Shown one piece after another: positions 1 through 5,496 of a stretch of 6,891 bases of DNA. The position numbers were made by a program, and so were the translations under genes. How positions within the stretch are numbered: position 1 is the first letter of the stretch; each line of letters opens with the position of its first letter. The stretch lies in contig JAUVZE010000057.1 of the NCBI GenBank assembly GCA_030602665.1, positions 1-6,891 of the forward strand, in the 5' to 3' direction. Source of the stretch: Dehalococcoidia bacterium (GTDB lineage: Bacteria > Chloroflexota > Dehalococcoidia > Dehalococcoidales > JAUVZE01). The notes under the pieces were generated by a model. It saw only the letters and a list, made by a program, of their open reading frames with translations. It did no database searches and was not told the origin of the DNA.

Positions 1-456
1 AATCTGACCGCTGGCTGTGTCTACATCAGGGCTTTCTGCCAGCTCTGGCTGCAGCACTTCATCCAGTCGCCTCCTGGCCGCCCACAACTCAGTTGAGCTA
101 CAGTCTCACTTCTCTATGCCAAAGCTATCCTCAAGAATATGAGCTAGTCTGGTAAGCTAAGGATAGGACGGTCATCTTGACAAATAGCAGGGTGATGTTA
201 CCATTATGCACATAGCTCGTCCATATGAGCAACTGAGTCACATAGCCAAGGTAATCAAGGGCTGGGCAGGAATCCAAGAAAGGTCTAGATTCTAATTAAG
301 GCGCATGGTGTGATTTAGTGACTGCTGATAGATGATAAAGGCAGGTTTGTAGCAATAAGTTAATGGCTAACGTCAGGACTCAGAAGATGGAGTTACCCCT
401 GAAATGGTAAGAATAATAGTGCCGGTAAAACAGCACCTCCAAGACCCGTTATATAA
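1..456. other. Region without an intact gene; likely decayed sequence
   Basis: No frame on either strand gives a convincing protein. Short open stretches exist. One is a minus-strand frame open from 105 to the left edge, 35 codons rich in Ala, Leu, Glu and Arg, which could be the end of a gene lying to the left. Another is a plus-strand run starting at ATG 206 and stopping at TAA in the 290s. I recognise neither. Stops interrupt all plus frames repeatedly between 110 and 456. The adjoining remnants at 457-600 and 668-841 suggest this whole stretch is the wreck of an older gene cluster, possibly for surface polysaccharide, but that is inference. Confidence 0.4.
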
Positions 457-600
457 AAACGCATACTTTTTAATGGTGAGGTAAGCTTTATGCCGGAAGT
501 GGCTGGGGAGAACCAGAAGGTTGAGTTCCTGCTGTATAAGGATGCTGAAACTGAGCCGTGCTTGGAGCCACTCCGCCTGTGGGTGGATGTGAAGCAATAG
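457..600 (+). pseudogene. C-terminal remnant of a DUF1616-like protein
   Basis: A frame open from just after the TAA at 454-456 to the TAG at 598-600 encodes about 47 residues. They include VSFMPEVAGENQKVEFLLYK (484-543) and end with EPLRLWVDVKQ. From memory this matches the C-terminal end of DUF1616 membrane/envelope proteins, where a 'GEN-KVEFLLYK' strand is followed by a short loop and an 'L-LW-DV' ending just before the stop. The natural stop looks preserved, but everything upstream is missing: no other plus frame in 360-456 continues the family. An in-frame ATG at 490 could start a 36-residue peptide, but it lacks a clear Shine-Dalgarno sequence. I read this as a 5'-deleted pseudogene. 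DUF1616 function is unknown. The family call is by recall of the motif, not by search. Confidence 0.5.
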
Positions 601-667
601 CAGGATAGAAGCCGCAATATTTCTCTATACTTTGGTTGGATAGTTAAGGCGACCAAGTCAATCCTCT

Positions 668-841
668 AAACCAATCCTAGAGCACCTGCTCATTCAAGCC
701 GAAAAGACTGGTATCACCGACTACATATTTGTTGTCGGTTATCATGATGAGCAGGTGCGGGATTATTTTGGCGATGGTGAAAATTTTGTTGCCTCTGATG
801 TGCCAGCAATACTAGATTATACCAATAGAGTCATATGTTGA
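668..841 (+). pseudogene. Remnant of a sugar-phosphate nucleotidyltransferase (N-terminal part)
   Basis: The frame from 668 to the TGA at 839-841 reads KPILEHLLIQAEKTGI, then DYIFVVGYHDEQVRDYFGDG. This is the segment after the sugar-nucleotide-binding start of glucose-1-phosphate thymidylyl/uridylyltransferases and GlmU-type enzymes. In those families it follows a glycine-rich LxAGxGTRL loop and an 'RPK-(M/L)LP-(V/I)-NKP' stretch. Both are absent here: the frame is closed by a TAG at 641-643 and the residues between (LRRPSQSS) do not fit. After FGDG the sequence leaves the family pattern and stops within about 20 codons, whereas intact enzymes have 230 to 400 residues. It is therefore truncated at both ends and cannot be catalytic. 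Such enzymes supply NDP-sugars for polysaccharide synthesis. Its end overlaps the promoter-like sequence of panB. Confidence 0.6.
682..758. repeat. 12-bp perfect inverted repeat with a nested 6-bp inverted repeat
   Basis: GCACCTGCTCAT (682-693) is the exact reverse complement of ATGAGCAGGTGC (747-758). Inside the 53-nt interval, ACCGAC (716-721) pairs with GTCGGT (734-739). The whole structure lies within the nucleotidyltransferase remnant. It may be coincidence in former coding sequence, or the arms may mark the end of a small inserted or rearranged piece. There is no T-run after it, so it is not an obvious terminator. Confidence 0.5.
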
Positions 842-867
842 CAGGTGATGATACGGTCTGTCAAAAT
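838..867 (+). promoter_or_regulatory. Candidate sigma-70 type promoter for panB
   Basis: A perfect -35 box TTGACA (838-843) is followed after 18 nt by CAAAAT (862-867), a four-of-six match to TATAAT. Transcription would begin near 874, just upstream of the Shine-Dalgarno sequence at 884-890. This supports the panB start at 904, because the in-frame ATG at 835 would lie upstream of the transcript start. The -10 box is weak, so confidence is moderate. Confidence 0.4.
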
Positions 868-883
868 GTGCGCATGAGCATAC

Positions 884-890
884 AAGGAGG
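884..890 (+). promoter_or_regulatory. Shine-Dalgarno sequence that sets the panB start
   Basis: AAGGAGG ends 13 nt before ATG 904. That spacing is longer than usual, but no in-frame ATG, GTG or TTG lies closer. The two upstream in-frame ATGs (835 and 874) are not preceded by a comparable purine-rich site. Confidence 0.6.
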
Positions 891-903
891 CATAGTTGGT
901 AAG

Positions 904-1755
904 ATGGCCAAAAAGAACATATTTAGTTTTTACCAAATGAAGGAGAAGGGCGAGAAGATTACGTACTTGACTGCGTATGATTTCCCCACAGCTCGCATGG
1001 CAGAGGTGGCGGGGCTGGACATGCTGCTGGTGGGTGATTCGCTGGGAATGGTGGTATATGGCTACGAGGGAACGTTACCCGTTACTATGGACCAGATGAT
1101 AGTCCACTCTCAGGCGGTGCGAAGGGGAGCCCCGAATACCTTTGTCATCGGCGATATGCCCTTTCTATCATACCAGCAATCTGTAACTGAAGCTATTGAG
1201 AGTGCTGGACGATTTCATAAGGAGGCTGGAGTCGATGCCGTAAAGCTGGAGGGAGGGCGGAGAGTAGCCGCCCAAATCAGGGGTATTGTCGAATCAGGGA
1301 TGCTGGTGATGGGGCATATTGGACTAACCCCGCAGAGCTCGGCACAGCTGGGAGGTTTCAAGGCTCAGGCCAATACAGCGGAAGCTGCTATGGAAATAAT
1401 CGCCGATGCCAGGGCTGTAGAGGAGGCTGGGGCCTTCGCTATCCTATTAGAGGCTATCCCCCCTGAAGTAGGCAAGGTCATAACAGAAACCCTGAAGATA
1501 CCGGTGCTGGGTATAGGTGCCGGACCACATTGCGATGGTCAATTGCTGATTGTCAGCGACATGTTGGGCATCTTTGAAGCATTCACTCCGAAATTTGTGA
1601 AGAAGTATGCTAGCCTTGCCGGGGAAATTGTAACCGCCTTCCAGGAATATATTAACGAGGTGAGAAGTGGCAAATTTCCTGAGGAGCAATATTGCTACAA
1701 AATGAAGGCCGGGGAAGCGGAGAAATTCAGAGAGCTACTGAGCAAGTCTTCTTAG
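904..1755 (+). CDS. panB: 3-methyl-2-oxobutanoate hydroxymethyltransferase (ketopantoate hydroxymethyltransferase)
   Basis: This cytoplasmic enzyme transfers a hydroxymethyl group from 5,10-methylenetetrahydrofolate to 2-oxoisovalerate, making ketopantoate, the first committed step to pantothenate and CoA. The 283-residue product aligns by eye with E. coli PanB (264 residues) over its full TIM-barrel length. Recognisable blocks are TAYDFPTARMA (23-33), LVGDSLGMV (42-50), AVRRGAPN (71-78), GDMPF (83-87), VKLEGG (113-118), GHIGLTPQS (137-145) and GIGAG (203-207). The expected Mg2+ ligands are present as D45, D84 and E116, and the catalytic acid as E183. About 20 residues extend past the E. coli end, which is common in other bacteria. 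The start at ATG 904 is chosen by homology, the AAGGAGG at 884-890 and the promoter position; 835 would add 23 unrelated residues. No panC, panD or panE lies beside it. No terminator hairpin is evident downstream. Confidence 0.95.
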   Translation: MAKKNIFSFYQMKEKGEKITYLTAYDFPTARMAEVAGLDMLLVGDSLGMVVYGYEGTLPVTMDQMIVHSQAVRRGAPNTFVIGDMPFLSYQQSVTEAIESAGRFHKEAGVDAVKLEGGRRVAAQIRGIVESGMLVMGHIGLTPQSSAQLGGFKAQANTAEAAMEIIADARAVEEAGAFAILLEAIPPEVGKVITETLKIPVLGIGAGPHCDGQLLIVSDMLGIFEAFTPKFVKKYASLAGEIVTAFQEYINEVRSGKFPEEQYCYKMKAGEAEKFRELLSKSS

Positions 1756-1852
1756 CCTTGGCTGTTCCAGTCTTGAGTACCACCTATTCAGTATTTTTGT
1801 GCTTCTAGCCACCAGCCCCTTTCATCTACATTACAGTTATGGATTATATTAT

Positions 1853-2317
1853 ATGCCATATATAGAAAAGAATATAAAACGGATTCTAGCTGAAAAGAAT
1901 ATTGAGTTTGAAGAATTTCAACACGAGGCAGTTTATACATCGGAGCAAGCTGCTAGAGTTAGAGGTCTAAAGTCTGGCAGAGAGGTAATAAAATCAATGA
2001 TTTTCAAGACTGAGACGGGCAAATTTATACTTGTTCTAAATCCTGGGGATAGGAAGGTAGATACCAAGAAAATAGCCAAAATGGAGAATGCAAAACATTT
2101 ATCTATAGCAAAGCCAGAAGAGGTTGAAAAGGTTACCGGAGTTCCGATTGGTTGCGTGGCACCATTTGGGCTGAAAACAAAGTTGAAAACCTACTTAAAC
2201 GAAGAATTATTGGAAAGCGAATACTTATACTTTAATCCTGGCTCACATACAAAAACGCTTGAAATAAGAGCGGCGGATTTACTCCAAGTTCTGGAAAATC
2301 CAATAAAATTTACATGA
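1853..2317 (+). CDS. YbaK/ProX-family aminoacyl-tRNA deacylase
   Basis: This is a single-domain, 154-residue protein of the YbaK/EbsC/ProX superfamily. Members hydrolyse mischarged aminoacyl-tRNAs in trans, for example Cys-tRNA(Pro) or Ala-tRNA(Pro), and resemble the INS editing domain of prolyl-tRNA synthetase. Visible signatures are an N-terminal helix, a lysine in REVIKSMIFK (K47, the likely equivalent of the conserved functional lysine), GVPIGCVAPFGL (96-107), matching the family's G-P-G--P-G block, and FNPGSHTKTLEIRAADLL (127-144). Length fits the family. The start is ATG 1853; a GTG 18 codons upstream would add residues without family resemblance. No strong Shine-Dalgarno sequence precedes either start, so the start is uncertain. 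The gene is clearly more AT-rich than panB or the pnt genes (bases 1861-1920 have 16 G/C of 60), a possible sign of separate acquisition. The substrate cannot be read from sequence. Bases 2318-2483 after it hold no recognisable gene. Confidence 0.85.
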   Translation: MPYIEKNIKRILAEKNIEFEEFQHEAVYTSEQAARVRGLKSGREVIKSMIFKTETGKFILVLNPGDRKVDTKKIAKMENAKHLSIAKPEEVEKVTGVPIGCVAPFGLKTKLKTYLNEELLESEYLYFNPGSHTKTLEIRAADLLQVLENPIKFT

Positions 2318-2483
2318 GGCGAAATAAGCCCTCGGAAATTCTTGTTCGTCTTCCGCTCACTCGGTGTTATCGCACTGGCACAACAGCGATTATCTGGCTG
2401 CGCTCACATTCGTTGCAGAGAAAAGGTAACTTTTTGTTCGGGAACTCGTTATATAGGTAGGCAAACATGCTAAGTGGAGTTCA

Positions 2484-2755
2484 ATGAAGACGAAATTACT
2501 TATTTCCTTGCTGCTAATTGGCATTATCCTGATGAGCGGGTGCGTGCCCCAAAAACCGCCACTCACCTTAAGCATATCCTCAGTAGGTTGATTGACATCT
2601 CAAAAGACGAGCTGGAGAACGAGGAATTGAACGAAGCCGATTATGAGTTCATCAGGAACTTTGGCGAGGAGCTTGACTCCATAATCGCCGGGGTCGAGGC
2701 AGAGGGGAAAGTCCCTGAGAGACCTATCTGGATAAGCAGTTTCTATGCAGAATAA
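2484..2755 (+). pseudogene. Collapsed lipoprotein gene: signal peptide in one frame, DUF3160-like C-terminal fragment in another
   Basis: ATG 2484 opens a 35-codon frame beginning MKTKLL, with a hydrophobic core and a lipobox LMSGC (residues 16-20, Cys20), followed by VPQKPP. It is a textbook lipoprotein signal sequence, with GGAG at 2476-2479 upstream. That frame stops at TGA 2589-2591. A second frame, open from GTG 2474 to TAA 2753-2755, encodes from about 2560 onward a segment containing LIDISKDELENEEL, then DYEFIRNFGEELDSI. This resembles the C-terminal part of DUF3160 proteins, which are secreted or lipid-anchored and usually many hundreds of residues long. The simplest reading is one gene that lost nearly all its middle and shifted frame near 2550-2575. 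The ending (ERPIWISSFYAE) also leaves the family pattern, so the 3' end may be replaced. The 93-residue frame could be annotated as a hypothetical protein, but its first 27 codons merely read the signal sequence out of frame. Confidence 0.6.
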
Positions 2756-2788
2756 TAACCCCCCAGTCTTATCTTATTAGGGCCACTA

Positions 2789-2812
2789 AATCAACCTACT
2801 CTAGTGTTGATT
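2789..2812. repeat. Short hairpin, 7-bp stem extendable by 3 bp past a bulge
   Basis: AATCAAC (2789-2795) pairs with GTTGATT (2806-2812). Past a single unpaired T, CTA (2796-2798) can pair with TAG (2802-2804) around a three-base loop. No U-run follows and the stem is AT-rich, so it is at best a weak terminator or processing structure at the end of the 2484-2755 remnant. Confidence 0.35.
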
Positions 2813-2974
2813 ACCAGCCTGTCTCATCATCACGAATTGACCAGCCTCTCCTTACTTTTAAGCTCCTTTACGGCATACGTATTTGCTGAATAGCTCTCGT
2901 CGTGTTAATATGCTAGTTGCGTGGTATAGGTGACAGACGATATAAACCACTGCTAAACAAGGGTAAGCCAAAAA

Positions 2975-3103
2975 GTGAAAGTTGACCTTCATTCAGAGAG
3001 GTTTATGAGAGGGGACAAACTAAAGCCAAGACAATTTCCACAAACCCGCGGAGGTAAAAAAGGTGACATAAGAAAACTGACCAGTCTTTTAGTTAAAAGT
3101 TAA
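2975..3103 (+). CDS. Possible small basic protein, unrecognised
   Basis: GTG 2975 opens a 42-codon frame ending at TAA 3101-3103. The frame is open a further six codons upstream. The peptide is strongly basic (about 13 Lys/Arg), with a stretch reading PQTRGGKKGDIRK. An internal ATG at 3005 has GAGAGG only 3 nt upstream. No family is recognised and no good Shine-Dalgarno sequence serves the GTG. It may be a chance frame or a gene fragment. It ends 34 bases before the next gene. Confidence 0.15.
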   Translation: MKVDLHSERFMRGDKLKPRQFPQTRGGKKGDIRKLTSLLVKS

Positions 3104-3137
3104 AAATTTGAAAGAATTTTTGATTGGAGGCACTGGT

Positions 3138-4121
3138 ATGAAGATTTACGATAGCATTTTACAGGCAGTTGGTAATACGCCAATGGTTAGGCTAAATAGG
3201 GTAACCAGGGGTATCAAGGCCAATATTTTGGTTAAATGTGAGTACCTGAACCCCAGCGGCAGTATAAAAGATAGGATTGCCCTGAGAATGATTGAAGAAG
3301 CGGAAAAGGCAGGGAAACTCAAAGAAGGAGGTATAGTTACCGAATCGAGCACTGGTAATACGGCAACTGCTTTGTCTTTTGTCTGCGCCGCTAAAGGATA
3401 TAAATCAATAATGCATATGCCTAAGGGGTGGGTTACCGAGGACAGACTTAAAATACTTAAAGCCTATGGTGCTGAAGTGATAGAAGTAAGTGTGGGCGAA
3501 GAAATAGAAAAAGAATTAGCCGGGAAAAGCATACACGGCGGCGTTGTTGAAATCATGCCAAGAATAAAGGCTCTTGAGATGGAAAGGAATAATCCAAATG
3601 CGTGGTGGGCAAGACAGGCTTTAAATCCGGATAATGTTAACGCCCACCGGGACACTACCGGCAAAGAGATTATTGAACAAACAGACGGCAAAATAGATGT
3701 CTTTATAGCTGCGGTTGGTACTGGAGGTACGCTTTTAGGGGTTGCTGAAGCATTGAAAGAATTAAATCCATCCATAAAAATTTATGGAGTTGAACCTGAA
3801 GGCATTTCCCTGCTTAAAATGGGGCCAGAAATACGTAAATATATGAAAAAATATGGCATTCCGGGAGTCGAGGGATTGATCATTTCAGAGATAGAGAAAA
3901 GGGGTATAGTGGATGAAGTTGTTTTTGTTAAGGATAACGATGCTATAGAAATGGCTCATCGCTTATGTGAGGAGGAGGGGTTGTTTTGTGGAATGTCATC
4001 AGGGGCTAATGTTCATTTAGCATTGCAAATTGCCCAAGAATATGGAAATGGCAAAAACATTGTGACTGTATTGCCTGACAATCGTTTCCGGTATTTTGCT
4101 GCCGAACATTTCATAACCTAG
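3138..4121 (+). CDS. Cysteine synthase-family PLP-dependent enzyme
   Basis: This 327-residue fold-type II PLP enzyme is of the O-acetylserine sulfhydrylase / cystathionine beta-synthase group. The N-terminal block YDSILQAVGNTPMVRLN is typical. The Schiff-base lysine is K44 in NPSGSIKDR. The substrate-carboxylate loop reads ESSTGNTAT (69-77), where classical enzymes have TSGNTG. NPDNVNAHRDTTG (163-175) matches the NPAN--H--TTG block, and Q160 aligns with the conserved active-site Gln. The PLP-phosphate loop is VGTGGT (193-198), and GMSSGA (285-290) is the usual SSGA motif. Compared with classical CysK, the segment before Q160 seems about ten residues longer. The end reads LPDNRFRYFA instead of the common LPDSGERYLS, so substrate choice may differ. 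ATG 3138 has TTGGAGG (3124-3130) 7 nt upstream; TTG 3108 lacks this. No cysE or other sulfur gene is adjacent. GC is lower than in panB or pnt. The product name is safe only at family level. Confidence 0.88.
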   Translation: MKIYDSILQAVGNTPMVRLNRVTRGIKANILVKCEYLNPSGSIKDRIALRMIEEAEKAGKLKEGGIVTESSTGNTATALSFVCAAKGYKSIMHMPKGWVTEDRLKILKAYGAEVIEVSVGEEIEKELAGKSIHGGVVEIMPRIKALEMERNNPNAWWARQALNPDNVNAHRDTTGKEIIEQTDGKIDVFIAAVGTGGTLLGVAEALKELNPSIKIYGVEPEGISLLKMGPEIRKYMKKYGIPGVEGLIISEIEKRGIVDEVVFVKDNDAIEMAHRLCEEEGLFCGMSSGANVHLALQIAQEYGNGKNIVTVLPDNRFRYFAAEHFIT

Positions 4122-4127
4122 GTTATG
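4112..4127. repeat. 16-bp perfect palindrome across the stop codon
   Basis: CATAACCTAGGTTATG is its own reverse complement and contains the TAG stop (4119-4121) of the preceding gene. A palindrome with no spacer is a poor hairpin but a plausible dimer-binding DNA site. It lies about 25 bases upstream of the -35 box of the pnt promoter, where an operator or activator site could sit. Chance is also possible. Confidence 0.35.
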
Positions 4128-4151
4128 GATTTCCTTAAGCCACACTGGTAG

Positions 4152-4180
4152 TTTAATGATGGAATCCAATTTGCTATAAT
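4152..4180 (+). promoter_or_regulatory. Promoter of the pnt operon (extended -10)
   Basis: TGCTATAAT (4172-4180) is a perfect extended -10 element. A weak -35 candidate TTTAAT (4152-4157) lies 17 nt upstream of TATAAT; the extended -10 would compensate. Transcription should start near 4187, giving a leader of about 120 nt before pntAA. This is the best promoter in the window. Confidence 0.6.
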
Positions 4181-4227
4181 CAGGATTTGCCGGAGTGAAA
4201 GGAGGCGAAGCAGAGGAGAAGCTATTT

Positions 4228-4284
4228 GTGAAGAAGATAAGTCTGGGATTCTATCAACGGTTTGACGCTGATTTACACTGGTAG
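4228..4284 (+). CDS. Possible leader peptide of the pnt operon (18 codons)
   Basis: Within the predicted leader, GAGGAG (4213-4218) is followed after 9 nt by GTG 4228, then an 18-codon frame (MKKISLGFYQRFDADLHW) ending at TAG 4282-4284, 26 nt before pntAA. The Shine-Dalgarno spacing is good and the start MKKI is typical. The peptide has no run of one amino acid that would indicate attenuation, and no terminator/antiterminator pair was evident. It is not in frame with pntAA. It may be translated and influence access to the pntAA ribosome site (4296-4303), or it may be chance. Confidence 0.3.
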   Translation: MKKISLGFYQRFDADLHW

Positions 4285-4310
4285 CGACGATTATCAAGGA
4301 GGGTGTATAT

Positions 4311-5483
4311 ATGATGATTGTAGGAGTACCCAAAGAGATAATGCTTGAGGAAGGTCGCGTAGCCCTTCTACCACAGCAAGTTGGGGAGCTCAGCAAACGA
4401 GGGTATAAGGTGCTGGTGGAGTCCGGGGCAGGAGTTGGTTCCCTCGTTGAGGATAGCGCTTATCTTGAAGCCGGGGCAGAGATGGTTTCCGATGTGAGGG
4501 AGCTATATGAAAAGAGCCAGGCAATTCTCAAGGTAAAGGAACCGATGCTCAACGACAAGATAGGCGAACACGAAATTTCCTTGATGCGAGAAGGGACTGT
4601 ACTGGTGACATTTCTTCATCCAGCCGCCCCCGCTAACCATGAGATGGTACAGCAATTACGCGACCGAGGAATTATAGCCTTTTCTATGGATGCTGTTCCT
4701 AGGATTTCCCGAGCTCAGCCTATGGATGCCTTGAGCAGTATGAGCACCGTTGCAGGATACAAGGTAGTGCTAATGGCAGCCAGCCGACTGCCGAAGTTCG
4801 TCCCTATGATGGGGACTGCTGTAGGTGTTGTGCCGCCAGCTAATTTTTTAATAATCGGAATAGGGGTTGTCGGCCTGCAGGCTATTGCCACAGTCAAAAG
4901 ACTCGGCGGTGTGGTATCTTGTGTTGATATCCGTGCTGCAGCACGAGAAGCGGGTCACAGCCTGGGAGCAAAAGATGCAGGATGGGATGTCCCTAAGAAG
5001 ATTGCCGAAGGAGAAGGAGGATATGCTAAAGCATTGCCTCCCGGGTGGCTTAAGAAGGAACAGGAAGCCCTAGCCCCCTTAGCCAGAGAAGCAGATGTGA
5101 TAATACTCTGCGCCCTGGTACCAGGGGAGAAGGCTCCAGTGCTAATAACCAAAGAAGTTGTCTTCTCGATGAAGCCAGGAGCCGTGATTGCAGATGTTAG
5201 TGTCGACCAGGGTGGAAACTGTGAGCTGACAGAGGGTGGCAAAGAGATCACCCTTGACAATGGCATCACAATCAGTGGCTATAAGAACATTCCTGGGCGA
5301 ATGCCAGCCCATGCCAGCATGCTATATTCCAAAAATATCTGCAATTTCTTCCTGAACCTCTATAAGGGTGATTCGGGCGAGATGGACCTAGAAGATGAGA
5401 TCAATAAAGAGGCCCTTGTTACTTACCAGGGTAAAATCTTGCATCGGGGCACCTTGAAAGCAATGGGAGAAAAGGCTAGATAA
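4311..5483 (+). CDS. pntAA: NAD(P)+ transhydrogenase subunit alpha 1 (NAD(H)-binding)
   Basis: This is the soluble domain I subunit of the membrane transhydrogenase. It binds NAD(H) and exchanges hydride with NADP(H) held by the PntB domain III. The 390-residue length is close to the split alpha-1 subunit of Rhodospirillum rubrum (about 384). Signatures are VGVPKEIMLEEGRVALLP (4-21), the PRISRAQPMDALSSMS block (130-145) with the RQD-loop residues R131, Q136 and D139, the Rossmann loop GIGVVG (183-188), and D206 at the end of beta-2 for the NAD ribose. It also has the GYAK mobile-loop region (237-240), VDQGGN (298-303) and NIPGRMPAHAS (327-337). The alanine dehydrogenase alternative is ruled out by the RQD loop and the downstream pntAB and pntB. 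AAGGAGGG (4296-4303) lies 7 nt before the first of two consecutive ATGs. It is first in the operon, 13 nt before pntAB. Confidence 0.95.
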   Translation: MMIVGVPKEIMLEEGRVALLPQQVGELSKRGYKVLVESGAGVGSLVEDSAYLEAGAEMVSDVRELYEKSQAILKVKEPMLNDKIGEHEISLMREGTVLVTFLHPAAPANHEMVQQLRDRGIIAFSMDAVPRISRAQPMDALSSMSTVAGYKVVLMAASRLPKFVPMMGTAVGVVPPANFLIIGIGVVGLQAIATVKRLGGVVSCVDIRAAAREAGHSLGAKDAGWDVPKKIAEGEGGYAKALPPGWLKKEQEALAPLAREADVIILCALVPGEKAPVLITKEVVFSMKPGAVIADVSVDQGGNCELTEGGKEITLDNGITISGYKNIPGRMPAHASMLYSKNICNFFLNLYKGDSGEMDLEDEINKEALVTYQGKILHRGTLKAMGEKAR

Positions 5484-5496
5484 AGGTGGTGTCACA

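Larger units (their letters stand above)
2756..3137. other. Intergenic region without a convincing gene
   Basis: About 380 bases separate the lipoprotein remnant from the next gene. I see one hairpin (2789-2812) and a short basic open frame (2975-3103), described separately. There is a possible weak promoter: TTGACC (2982-2987) and TATGAG (3004-3009) with a 16-nt spacer. The last part (3061-3115) is A/T-rich, as expected just before a gene. No riboswitch or tRNA-like fold was recognised. Confidence 0.5.

Noticed and set aside
1..105. Minus-strand frame open to the left edge, possible end of a neighbouring gene
   Set aside because: Only 35 codons with no recognisable motif; plus-strand frames are open over the same bases. 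Left in the region note, not called as a gene.
404..484. Plus-strand 26-codon frame (ATG 404 to TAA 482)
   Set aside because: It overlaps the DUF1616-like remnant in another frame, has no ribosome site and resembles nothing I know.
373..656. Minus-strand open frames of 74 and 87 codons
   Set aside because: They lie opposite the DUF1616-like remnant, show no family resemblance and have no Shine-Dalgarno sequence. They are the reverse reading of former coding sequence.
2318..2483. Possible readthrough extension of the deacylase frame past its TGA (about 50 further codons)
   Set aside because: The protein already has its full family length, and the following residues are Cys/Arg-rich and unlike any domain. 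No recoding signal is visible.
2982..3009. TTGACC with TATGAG as a promoter for the cysteine synthase-like gene
   Set aside because: The boxes match only partly, with 16-nt spacing and a start well over 100 bases from the gene. Too weak to list as a feature.
4955..5269. Minus-strand 104-codon frame opposite pntAA
   Set aside because: Shadow of a well-supported gene; no independent signal.
4311..5483. Alanine dehydrogenase as the product
   Set aside because: Related fold, but the RQD-loop block and the pntAB-pntB neighbours identify transhydrogenase domain I.
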